Origin: Aalborgiella sp963841045
GTDB taxonomy: Bacteria > Pseudomonadota > Gammaproteobacteria > Burkholderiales > Burkholderiaceae_C
Length of the DNA: 64,000 bases
Direction of reading: 5' to 3'
Assembly: GCA_963841045.1 (NCBI GenBank)
Contig: CAWJBD010000001.1
Span: 372,001 to 436,000 of the forward strand
Below, in pieces: positions 27,877 through 35,838 of this stretch. A program made the position numbers and the translations under genes. The notes under the pieces were generated by a model, which did not search any database, was not told the origin of the DNA, and saw only the letters and a program-made list of their open reading frames with translations. Every line of letters starts with the position of its first letter. Within the stretch, counting starts at the first letter, position 1.

Positions 27877-27949
27877 AACGAATGTCGCTTGGTAATTGAG
27901 AGTTTTCGGTGGTTGAAGGCGTTGATTCAATGCTTTCAGTTACCCGTGT

Positions 27950-28026
27950 AGGGGCGTCGCCAAGTTGGTTAAGGCACCGGATTTTGATTCCGGCATGCGC
28001 AGGTTCGAGTCCTTCCGCCCCTGCCA
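27950..28026 (+). tRNA. tRNA-Gln (anticodon TTG)
   Basis: A 77-nt tRNA with an encoded CCA end (28024-28026). The acceptor stem AGGGGCG (27950-27956) pairs with CGCCCCT (28016-28022). The anticodon arm CCGGATTTTGATTCCGG carries TTG, and the T arm contains GGTTCGAGTCC. The position between ispE and prs is the conserved location for this tRNA in Burkholderiales. Confidence 0.96.
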
Positions 28027-28188
28027 AATTTATTTATGAACTTTTATGTTCGTGAGATTGTCAGTTTGATAGTTAACTTCAACGGTTCTTCTTTTACGGG
28101 TCTGTAGTTTGTCAGCGTTCTTAAACAATAGCTTTTCATCTTTAGACTGATCTCCAACCCACTCTAGGCGTACTGCACACACCACACC

Positions 28189-29166
28189 ATGCAAGCCCAC
28201 ACGCCCGACTTTCTCGTATTCACTGGTAACGCCAATCCTGGCTTGGCTGCAGAAGTTGCCGATCATTTGGGCATTTCGCTGGGTGCAGCGAATGTGGGTC
28301 GTTTTTCGGACGGTGAAGTCACTGTTGAAATCAAACAAAACGTGCGCGCCCGTGACGTGTTTGTGGTGCAGTCCACCTGTAACCCGACCAACGAAAACAT
28401 CATGGAATTGCTGATCATGGTTGATGCGCTCAAGCGCGCATCGGCTGAGCGCATCAGCGCAGTGATTCCTTATTTTGGCTATGCCAGACAAGACCGCAGA
28501 CCACGTTCTGCCCGTGTGCCGATTACAGCCAAAGTGGTTGCTAACTTACTGCAAACCGTTGGCGTGTCACGCGTGTTGACCATGGATTTACATGCCGACC
28601 AAATTCAAGGCTTTTTTGATATTCCGGTAGACAATATTTACGCTTCACCAATCTTGCTGGGCGATTTGCGCCAGCAAAATTACAAAGACTTGATTGTGGT
28701 ATCCCCGGACGTCGGTGGCGTGGTTCGCGCGCGCGCCTTGGCCAAGCAACTCGGTTGCGACATGGCCATCATTGACAAGCGTCGTCCCAAAGCCAATGTG
28801 TCTGAAGTGATGCATGTGATTGGCGACATTGATGGCCGCAACTGCGTCATCATGGATGATATGATTGACACCGCAGGCACGCTGGTCAAAGCTGCAGAAG
28901 TCTTGAAAGAGCGCGGTGCTAAAAAAGTTTACGCTTATTGCACACACCCTGTATTTTCAGGCCCTGCCATTGAACGCATCACGCAAGGCAGTGCTTTGGA
29001 TGAGGTGGTCATTACGAACACCATACCTTTGAACGCTGAAGCGCTCAATTGCAAAAAAATTCGCCAACTCTCTGTTGCACCATTGATTGCTGAAACCATT
29101 CAGCGCATTGCCAGCGGCGAGTCGGTCATGAGTTTGTTTGACGATCAAGAACAAGATTTGTTTTAA
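28189..29166 (+). CDS. prs: Ribose-phosphate pyrophosphokinase
   Basis: A 325-residue cytosolic enzyme making PRPP from ribose 5-phosphate and ATP for purine, pyrimidine, histidine and tryptophan synthesis. Signature stretches are FSDGEVTVEIKQNVRARDVF, PYFGYARQDRR (ATP loop), VLTMDLHADQIQGFFDIPVD and the PRPP-binding loop CVIMDDMIDTAGTLV. Length is slightly above the usual 310-320 because of an N-terminal QAHTPDF stretch. It is intact. tRNA-Gln precedes and rplY follows. Confidence 0.97.
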   Translation: MQAHTPDFLVFTGNANPGLAAEVADHLGISLGAANVGRFSDGEVTVEIKQNVRARDVFVVQSTCNPTNENIMELLIMVDALKRASAERISAVIPYFGYARQDRRPRSARVPITAKVVANLLQTVGVSRVLTMDLHADQIQGFFDIPVDNIYASPILLGDLRQQNYKDLIVVSPDVGGVVRARALAKQLGCDMAIIDKRRPKANVSEVMHVIGDIDGRNCVIMDDMIDTAGTLVKAAEVLKERGAKKVYAYCTHPVFSGPAIERITQGSALDEVVITNTIPLNAEALNCKKIRQLSVAPLIAETIQRIASGESVMSLFDDQEQDLF

Positions 29167-29288
29167 TCTTTTTTTGAATCGGCATTCAACACGCAGATCT
29201 CAACTTTGATTCATTAGAAACGAGGTTGTTGGTCTTTTTTAAAACGGAACCACACTGGTCGCGGTGGGTTCTTATCTAGGAGTTAATT

Positions 29289-29938
29289 ATGAAATTCGTC
29301 GCTTTTGAGCGCGCAAAGCAGGGCACGGGTGCGAGCCGCCGTCTGCGTATCTCTGGTCGCACACCAGGTATTGTTTATGGCGCCGCACGTACGCCTGAAC
29401 TGATCGAGTTGGACCACAATTCATTGTGGCACGCCTTGAAAAAAGAAGCCTTCCATGCATCCGTATTGGACATGGAATTGAATGGCAAAGAAAGCAAAGT
29501 TTTGTTGCGCGATGTGCAATACCATCCGTACAAGCAACTCGTTTTGCACATTGATTTTCAACGTGTTGAAGCCGATCACAAAATGACCATGAAAGTGCCA
29601 TTGCACTTCAGTGGTGAAGATGTGTCACCTGCTGTGAAAACTGAAAACTGCCTGTTGACCCATATCGTGAATGAAATCGCCATTTCTTGCTTGCCAGCAG
29701 ACTTGCCAGAGTTCATCGCTGTTGACTTGAGCGGCATGAAAAAAGGTTCATCTTTGCACCTGAGCAACTTGGTCATGCCAAAAGGCGTGACTGCAGTCGT
29801 GAATGGCAAATTCGATCCAATGATCGTTTCAGTCGTCGCCTTGGCTGTTCCAGCTGAGACTGATGCAGCACCTGCAGCTGACGCTAAAGATGCCAAAGGT
29901 GGCAAGCCAGCTGAGAAAGCGCTCCAGCTAAAAAATAA
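29289..29938 (+). CDS. rplY: 50S ribosomal protein L25 (CTC form), frameshifted near its end
   Basis: A 5S-rRNA-binding ribosomal protein in its longer two-domain CTC form (about 216 residues corrected). It begins MKFVAFERAKQGTGASRRLR with an AGGAG site 9 bp before the ATG, and includes GIVYGAARTPELIELDHNSL and the C-terminal TL5/CTC beta domain (PLHFSGEDVSPAVKTENCLL). The uncorrected frame runs to 29954 with an odd tail ALQLKNKLLYL. Restoring one G in the GCGCTCC stretch at about 29920 gives the expected basic ending PAEKAAPAKK and a TAA at 29936-29938, just before the terminator. Confidence 0.95.
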
Positions 29939-29976
29939 GCTTTTGTATTTGTAGTGATACAAATTTAGCTCACAGT

Positions 29977-30004
29977 AAAAAGCCCACTTCGGTGGGCTTT
30001 TTTT
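29977..30004 (+). terminator. Intrinsic terminator after rplY
   Basis: The hairpin AGCCCAC-TTCG-GTGGGCT has a stable TTCG tetraloop and is followed by seven T; A-runs on the other side make it usable in both directions. It separates rplY from the convergent M61 peptidase gene. Confidence 0.92.
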
Positions 30005-30019
30005 ATGGTTTATGTATGG

Positions 30020-31936
30020 CTAATTGGCCAACCATTGTTGCAATCGTTTGCTATCTTGAATTTCAAATCGCCAGATGAGATGGTCTTCAGACGCTTGCTT
30101 TTTGTTCTTCATTTGCACAGGTAGTTTGATCAATTTCATGTCTCTGGCAACCAGAGCAGAGAACGATGCTGCTTGAGACACAAATTTCGAAACATCACCC
30201 ACATACAGCGTTAAATCATCCAGTTTGTGAATGCGCCAACTTGATTGCTTATTTTTAGACGGAGCACCCGCACCTAATTCAATACCTATCCACTCATCCC
30301 CTGGCGCAAAACCTGCCGCTTCTGCTGCACCACCACTGAGCACGGTTTTAACCTGCACGCCTTCGCCTGCCTTTTCTGTCACCCGCATTCCCAAGTGTTG
30401 CTGCCATGTGGCTTGCGATTTCAGTATCTTGATGCCGTGCAACTCAAGGCATTTTTGCACAGGCAATTCATCCGTACCATGCACCCACGCCGCGATTTCT
30501 TTTTTGTAGGAACGACCACCCAATTCTTCCAACACTTGCCCAAAATCGCGCTCGGTGATGGCACCTTTTGTTGTCTTCGCCAAACCTTTTGCGACTTGAT
30601 TGTGAGACTTCATCCACAACGTTCGCATGACGTCATCCAAGCTGCAATGCCCTTCATGCCGCAGTGTCAAATCAAAACACAAGGCCACCAAAGCGCCTTT
30701 GGTGTAGTAGCTGACTGTTGTGTTGGGCGTGTTAGGCTCAGGGCGGTAATACTTGATCCACGCATCAAAACTGGCTTGTGCCACCGACTGCACTTTTCGT
30801 CCAGGCGTTTGCCAAACATGGTTCACTGTTTTGCACAGAACCTCAAGGTATTGTGCATCGTCGATCAAGCCAGAGCGGCGCAAGAGCAAATCGTCGTAGT
30901 AGCTGGTAAAACCTTCAAAAAACCACAACATCTCGGTGTAGTTTTCTTGGCTGTAGTCAAATTCTGAAAAATCCGCAGGATGCAATCGCTTGACGTTCCA
31001 AGTATGGAAGTATTCGTGGCTGATCAACCCCAATAAACCGGCATAGCCATTGGTTTGCTTCACTTCTCCCAAGCGTGGCAAATCATCGCGTTTGCACAGC
31101 AGTGCTGTCGAATTTCTGTGCTCTAAGCCACCGCCGCCATCCGCAACAACATTCAGCAAAAACACATAGTTTTTGAATGGTGGTTTTTGCTGCTTTGCTC
31201 CGGTTTTGCCATGCCAAAAATCGATTTCAGTTTCGCAAATTTTTTTCGTGTCAGCCAACAAACGCGCACCATCAAATGTGCTGCTGGCCCCCGCAACAAC
31301 AAAACGATGTTGGATGCCATGTGCCAAAAACTGGCCACTCCAAAACGCCCCCATCTCAAATGGGCAATCGATCAGCTCGGCATAGTCTGCAAATTGGTAG
31401 GTGCCAAACCCTGCTTTGTTAACCCTAAGAGCTGTTGCACCTGTGGCCACTTTCCAGTCTTTGACTTTTGCAGGGACCAGCAACTCCAAACTGTGCTCTT
31501 GGTCTTCTTGACCTTCTACCCGCAAACAAAGACTGGTTCCATTGAAGAATCCACGCTCAGCATCCAGCCACGCTGTGCGCACCGAATTGTCTAAGGCATA
31601 AACCAAATAGCTCAGCTGCAAAGGTTTTGTAGGGTCGCAATCAATTTGCCATGAGCATTTGTCTGACTGCACCACATCCAACTGCTTGGCATTTCTTGCG
31701 CCTTGCAAGGCTGTTAAATTTTGCAGATTTTTAGAAAACTCGCGCACCAAATAGCTGCCAGGAATCCAAACTGGCAAAGACACATGCTGTGTCAATGCGG
31801 GTTTGGCAATGGTCAACACAACTTTAAAAAGATGCGCGTTTAAATCAAAAGGCTCCACCCGGTAGTGGATACCTGAAATGGCTTTTTGTTTGTTAAGCGC
31901 AATATTCTTTATCGTCATGTTCGTCATGCCAGCCAT
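30020..31936 (-). CDS. M61 family glycyl aminopeptidase-like protein with PDZ domain
   Basis: A 638-residue putative zinc aminopeptidase. It has an N-terminal beta domain (HYRVEPFDLNAHLFKVVLTI), the central M61 catalytic domain with zinc motif GLISHEYFHTWNVKRLHP (HExxH) and the downstream Glu region TEMLWFFEGFTSYYDDLLL, and a C-terminal PDZ-like domain (about residues 500-580, VQVKTVLSGGAAEAAGFAPG). No signal peptide is seen. Starts at 31936, 31927 or 31918 are all possible; the conserved part begins a few residues later. Family members prefer N-terminal Gly or Ala; the physiological substrate is not known. Confidence 0.92.
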   Translation of the reverse strand: MAGMTNMTIKNIALNKQKAISGIHYRVEPFDLNAHLFKVVLTIAKPALTQHVSLPVWIPGSYLVREFSKNLQNLTALQGARNAKQLDVVQSDKCSWQIDCDPTKPLQLSYLVYALDNSVRTAWLDAERGFFNGTSLCLRVEGQEDQEHSLELLVPAKVKDWKVATGATALRVNKAGFGTYQFADYAELIDCPFEMGAFWSGQFLAHGIQHRFVVAGASSTFDGARLLADTKKICETEIDFWHGKTGAKQQKPPFKNYVFLLNVVADGGGGLEHRNSTALLCKRDDLPRLGEVKQTNGYAGLLGLISHEYFHTWNVKRLHPADFSEFDYSQENYTEMLWFFEGFTSYYDDLLLRRSGLIDDAQYLEVLCKTVNHVWQTPGRKVQSVAQASFDAWIKYYRPEPNTPNTTVSYYTKGALVALCFDLTLRHEGHCSLDDVMRTLWMKSHNQVAKGLAKTTKGAITERDFGQVLEELGGRSYKKEIAAWVHGTDELPVQKCLELHGIKILKSQATWQQHLGMRVTEKAGEGVQVKTVLSGGAAEAAGFAPGDEWIGIELGAGAPSKNKQSSWRIHKLDDLTLYVGDVSKFVSQAASFSALVARDMKLIKLPVQMKNKKQASEDHLIWRFEIQDSKRLQQWLAN

Positions 31937-31970
31937 CGTAACTGAAATTGAAATTTCAGTTTGACTCAGA

Positions 31971-33107
31971 TTAATGTGCTCTGCGGTTCTTCACACCCTG
32001 TGACAAAACGTCCAACACATCCACCGAATCGTCCCAAGAAATGCAAGCGTCGGTGATGCTCTTGCCGTATTCCAGCTCGGAAACTTTGTTTTTGCCGGGT
32101 GTGAATTTCTGTGCCCCGGCATGCAAATTGCTTTCCACCATGACGCCGAAAATTTGGCGTGATCCATTTGACAATTGCGCAGCAATGTTTTTCACCACTT
32201 CAATTTGGTTCTCATGCTTCTTGTTGCTATTGGCATGGCTGCAATCCACCATCAAGGTAGCTGGCAACTTGGCCGCTTGCAATTCTTTGCAGGCTGCTGC
32301 TACGCTTTCTGCATCAAAATTGGTGGCTTTGCCACCGCGCAAAATGACATGGCAATCGGGGTTGCCATTGGTTTGCACAATCGCCACTTGGCCACTTTTG
32401 TGGATGGACAAAAAGTGATGCCCACCCGCTGCAGCTTGAATCGCATCGGTGGCGATTTTGACATTGCCATCGGTGCCATTTTTAAAACCAATCGGTGCTG
32501 ACAAACCGGATGCCAATTCGCGGTGCACCTGGCTTTCGGTGGTGCGTGCACCGATGGCACCCCAGCTGATCAAATCACCCAAATACTGCGGTGAAATCAC
32601 GTCTAAAAATTCACTCGCAGCGGGCAAGCCCAAACGGTTGATTTCAATCAACAGTTGCCGCGCAATGCGCAAGCCTTCGTCAATGCGGCAGCTCTCGTCC
32701 AGGTACGGGTCGTTGATCAAGCCTTTCCAGCCCACTGTGGTGCGTGGTTTTTCGAAATACACCCGCATCACAATCTCTAGGGTGTCGGCATATTTTTCGC
32801 GCTGTGCCAGCAACTTTTTGGCATAGTCCATCGCCGCCGCCGGGTCGTGGATGGAGCAGGGCCCGATCACGACCAAGAGTCGGTCGTCTTTGCCCGCCAT
32901 GATGTTGTGAATGTTTTTGCGCGTGGAGCTGATCAGCGATTCAGCTGCGCTGCCATGAATAGGAAAAAAGCGAATCAAATGTTCGGGTGGAGGTAACACG
33001 TTAATGTCCTTGATGCGTTGGTCGTCGGTTTGACTGGTTTTGTCAGTCGGGCTCCCGGTTTTCGCATACCAAAGCTCATTGGTTTTGTTGCTGGTAATGG
33101 TTGTCAT
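31971..33107 (-). CDS. aroG: 3-deoxy-7-phosphoheptulonate synthase (class I DAHP synthase)
   Basis: A 378-residue cytosolic enzyme joining PEP and erythrose 4-phosphate, the first step of the shikimate pathway. Motifs of the AroF/G/H type are DDRLLVVIGPCSIHDPAAAM, VYFEKPRTTVGWKGLINDPY, ISWGAIGARTTESQVHRELA and MVDCSHANSNKKH. The ATG at 33107 follows AGGAG; a longer frame to 33173 lacks homologous sequence. Which aromatic amino acid inhibits it cannot be read with certainty. An aromatic-rich leader peptide and a terminator hairpin lie upstream on the same strand, implying control by attenuation. The gene symbol is by closest type. Confidence 0.95.
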   Translation of the reverse strand: MTTITSNKTNELWYAKTGSPTDKTSQTDDQRIKDINVLPPPEHLIRFFPIHGSAAESLISSTRKNIHNIMAGKDDRLLVVIGPCSIHDPAAAMDYAKKLLAQREKYADTLEIVMRVYFEKPRTTVGWKGLINDPYLDESCRIDEGLRIARQLLIEINRLGLPAASEFLDVISPQYLGDLISWGAIGARTTESQVHRELASGLSAPIGFKNGTDGNVKIATDAIQAAAGGHHFLSIHKSGQVAIVQTNGNPDCHVILRGGKATNFDAESVAAACKELQAAKLPATLMVDCSHANSNKKHENQIEVVKNIAAQLSNGSRQIFGVMVESNLHAGAQKFTPGKNKVSELEYGKSITDACISWDDSVDVLDVLSQGVKNRRAH

Positions 33108-33183
33108 GGCTAACTCCTGTTTTTCCTGGTTTTTAAAATCAAAATTCGAACTATTCAAAAAAAATACATTCAATCGTTAAGGC

Positions 33184-33217
33184 AAAAAAAAACCGCCGAT
33201 TTGTTATTCGGCGGTTT
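33184..33217 (-). terminator. Transcription attenuator upstream of the DAHP synthase gene
   Basis: On the minus strand AAACCGCCGA pairs with TCGGCGGTTT across a short loop and runs into nine T residues: a strong intrinsic terminator. It lies 20 bp after the leader-peptide stop and 77 bp before the DAHP synthase ATG, the arrangement of an amino-acid attenuator. A GGCGG within the leader coding region could pair with the CCGCC arm to form a competing antiterminator. Confidence 0.8.
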
Positions 33218-33236
33218 GTTCGAAAGACTGGCTTCT

Positions 33237-33317
33237 TTACTTAAGCACTTGCCTCTCGTCCGCCTGGACTGAGAACCAAAAATAAAAGTAAAAGAAGGCA
33301 AAGCGCTTTAAATTCAT
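33237..33317 (-). CDS. Aromatic-rich leader peptide of the DAHP synthase gene
   Basis: A 26-codon reading frame, too short for most gene finders. It begins ATG at 33317 (MNLKR), continues FAFFYFYFWFSV and ends QADERQVLK with TAA. Nine of twelve consecutive-region residues are Phe, Tyr or Trp, as in the pheA, pheST and trp leader peptides. Ribosome stalling at these codons when charged tRNA is scarce would favour the antiterminator and allow DAHP synthase expression. No strong Shine-Dalgarno sequence is visible; the ATG may lie close to the transcript start. Mixed Phe/Tyr/Trp content suggests response to general aromatic supply rather than one amino acid. Confidence 0.8.
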   Translation of the reverse strand: MNLKRFAFFYFYFWFSVQADERQVLK

Positions 33318-33393
33318 AGCACGCAATATAGCATAAGTTAATTACAGAACCTGAACGATTGTTTCAGCTCTGATCATTTCGCTGGTAAAAAGT

Positions 33394-34602
33394 CTACCAA
33401 TTCACCTCGCGATCAGGTGTTGAACCGATTTTGTGAATGGTCAAATCTGCGCCTTCGTATTCTTCTTCTGCACTCAAGCGCAAACCAAACAGCGCTTTCA
33501 AGAGTCCATACACCGTGATGCCTGCCAATAAAGCCCACACCACGCCCATGGCGGTGCCCATCAATTGCGCTTGCAAGCTCACACCGCCCATGCCACCGAG
33601 TGCTTTGCTACCAAAGATTCCCGCTGCTATGCCGCCCCAAGTGCCGCACAAGCCATGCAGTGGCCACACGCCCAGCACGTCGTCAATCTTCCATTTGTTT
33701 TGTGTCCATGTGAACATGACAACAAATATCGCGCCCGCAATGCCACCCACCACCAATGCGCCCAAAGGGTGCATGATGTCAGAGCCTGCACACACGGCCA
33801 CCAATCCTGCCAATGGTCCGTTGTAAACGAAGCCTGGGTCGTTTTTGCCCAACAGCAATGCCACCAAGGTGCCACCCACCATCGCCATCAGCGAATTGAC
33901 TGCCACCAAGCCCGAAATTTTGTCGATGGTTTGTGCGCTCATCACATTGAAGCCAAACCAGCCCACGCACAGCACCCACGCGCCCAAGGCCAAAAATGGA
34001 ATGCTGGATGGTGGGTGCGCGCTCATAGAACCGTCTTTGCGATAGCGGTTGGCGCGTGCACCAAGCAAAATCACCGCGGGTAAAGCAATCCAGCCACCCA
34101 CCGCATGCACCACCACACTGCCAGCAAAATCGCGAAAGTTTTCGCCGGTCGTGGCTTTGATCCAATCTTGAATGCCAAACTTGTTCGCCCAAGCCACACC
34201 TTCAAACAAGGGGTAAAACACGCCCACAATCACGGCAGTGGCAATCAGTTGTGGCCAAAACTTGGCCCGCTCGGCAATGCCGCCTGAGATGATGGCGGGA
34301 ATAGCAGCGGCAAAAGTCAGCAAGAAGAAAAATTTGACCAACTCATAACCATTTTTTTCTGCCAACTGTTCGGCACCCATGAAGAAATTGGTGCCATACG
34401 CCACGCTGTAGCCCACCAAAAAGTACACCACGGTGGACATGGAAAAATCCACCAAAATTTTGACCAAGGCATTGACCTGGTTCTTTTTGCGAACCGTGCC
34501 CAGCTCCAAAAACGCAAAACCCGCATGCATGGCCAGCACCATGATCGCGCCCAACAAAATAAAGAGCGCATCCGCGCCCTGTTTCAGTGCATCCATATCC
34601 AT
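33394..34602 (-). CDS. amt: Ammonium transporter (Amt family)
   Basis: A 402-residue inner-membrane ammonium channel with about eleven hydrophobic segments. Family motifs include GADALFILLGAIMVLAMHAG, FLELGTVRKKNQVNALVKIL, FAGSVVVHAVGGWIALPAVI (with the first pore His) and DVLGVWPLHGLCGTWGGIAA (second pore His). There is no cleavable signal peptide, unlike E. coli AmtB. glnK, its usual P-II partner, is not next to it, and the C-terminal tail EYEGADLTIHKIGSTPDREV could contact a P-II protein encoded elsewhere. It is probably nitrogen regulated, though no sigma-54 site was identified. Confidence 0.94.
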   Translation of the reverse strand: MDMDALKQGADALFILLGAIMVLAMHAGFAFLELGTVRKKNQVNALVKILVDFSMSTVVYFLVGYSVAYGTNFFMGAEQLAEKNGYELVKFFFLLTFAAAIPAIISGGIAERAKFWPQLIATAVIVGVFYPLFEGVAWANKFGIQDWIKATTGENFRDFAGSVVVHAVGGWIALPAVILLGARANRYRKDGSMSAHPPSSIPFLALGAWVLCVGWFGFNVMSAQTIDKISGLVAVNSLMAMVGGTLVALLLGKNDPGFVYNGPLAGLVAVCAGSDIMHPLGALVVGGIAGAIFVVMFTWTQNKWKIDDVLGVWPLHGLCGTWGGIAAGIFGSKALGGMGGVSLQAQLMGTAMGVVWALLAGITVYGLLKALFGLRLSAEEEYEGADLTIHKIGSTPDREVNW

Positions 34603-34759
34603 CCTTAACTGTTTTTATGTGCAAAAAGTGTCTGAAAAATCTTAAAAGCAAACCAAAAGTGTGCAAACTCCAGATTTTCCATGAAAACGCACCTAAATGA
34701 AGCAATTTTCGCGCCAGAAATACATAGGCAGATGCTTTCAACAACTACCTGTCGCAGGG

Positions 34760-35606
34760 TTAGCGGATTTCTGTCTTGAATGGCCGTGCGTGCATCCAGT
34801 TTTTGATTTCAGTGGCCACCGCTTCTTCGCGTTCTAAAAACCCATGCGGACCTTTGGGACCGCAGCCATTGTCTTGCACTGGCGTGCCACCATGAACAGC
34901 GATGAATGGGTATTTACCGGCGACTTTGACAGCGCCTGCATAAGTGGTCGCCACACATTTGTCGTCAACATGGTGAACAATCAGCAAAGGCGCTGCAATT
35001 TTGGAAAGATCAAAATCCGATAAATTGGAATCACTGAGCAAACGCCACGCGGCAGGCGCCCAATCAAAAACAGAAGCTGTCAAAACAACACCGTCAATTT
35101 CTTTACCCAACGCTTTACCCGCATAGGCGGCAGATGTTGCACCCTGACTGGTTCCCACCAGAAACAATTTGGCTTGTGGAAAGCGTACGCGCAAATCTTT
35201 AACAATGACGCCCACATCCTTGCATGTGCGTATCGCTCTTGCGCAGTTTTGGTGTGTAGCCGATAGACGATTCGTCGCTCGGCACATCCACAATCGCAAC
35301 CGCAGTTTCGTTGTCAATGAACAAATCTTTGTTCAGCACCAAGTAGCTGGTCCCGGTATCGCTCCAAGCCACGCCAGCGTCCGTCGCACGCAACTTCAGC
35401 AAACCAAACCCACCCGTGAACAAAACCGCAACCACTTTGACAGGCGCAGTTTGCCGAATCAACCAATAAGGCTGCTCCACATTGTTGCGCGTTTTCAAGC
35501 GGACAATTTCTTCTGTTTTTTGTGCAAAAGCTTGTGTTCCAAGCAATGCACCCAGTGAGAGCGTAACGACCAACGCCGCAATAACAGAACGCAAAGTATT
35601 CTTCAT
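34760..35606 (-). CDS. Secreted alpha/beta hydrolase, one frameshift
   Basis: A protein of about 281 residues after correction. The N-terminus has a Sec signal peptide (KNTLRSVIAALVVTLSLGAL, cleavage near AFA-QK). One extra base around 35225 shifts the frame; corrected text reads YTPKLRKSDTHCKDVGVIVK. The nucleophile elbow is VGTSQGATSAAY (GxSxG). An Asp lies in IVHHVDDKCVATTYAG and the catalytic His is probably in GPHGFLERE. It resembles dienelactone-hydrolase or prolyl-oligopeptidase-like small hydrolases, but the substrate is unknown. The gene stands alone between the ammonium channel and topB. Confidence 0.82.
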
Positions 35607-35765
35607 AACCCAGCTCCTTCAATAAATGATATTTATTCTGAGCTTCGTGTGAAGCGATACATTGCGCTAAATCAACAAATGATGTGAAGAAAATGTGAAA
35701 ACTCTGTAATAGTGGTGTTCATCTAAACACCCTATACGCCACAACACCATTCACAAAGTTTTATA

Positions 35766-35824
35766 TGCTTTTTTGACCTGTAGACGGCGTATTTACTGCC
35801 TAGTATGCTATGAATTATATAGCA
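35766..35824 (-). repeat. Dispersed element, copy 9, after topB
   Basis: Reverse-orientation copy. On the minus strand: TGCTATATAATTCATAGCA, TACTAGGCAGTAAATACGCC, GTCTACAGGTC. It lies just downstream of the topB stop, in the gap before the hydrolase gene. Confidence 0.88.
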
Positions 35825-35838
35825 TTACAGCGCCAGCA

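Noticed and set aside
33311..33345. Partial dispersed element before the DAHP synthase leader
   Set aside because: It has two direct TGCTAT strings but no inverted stem and no GGCAATAAATACGCC core.
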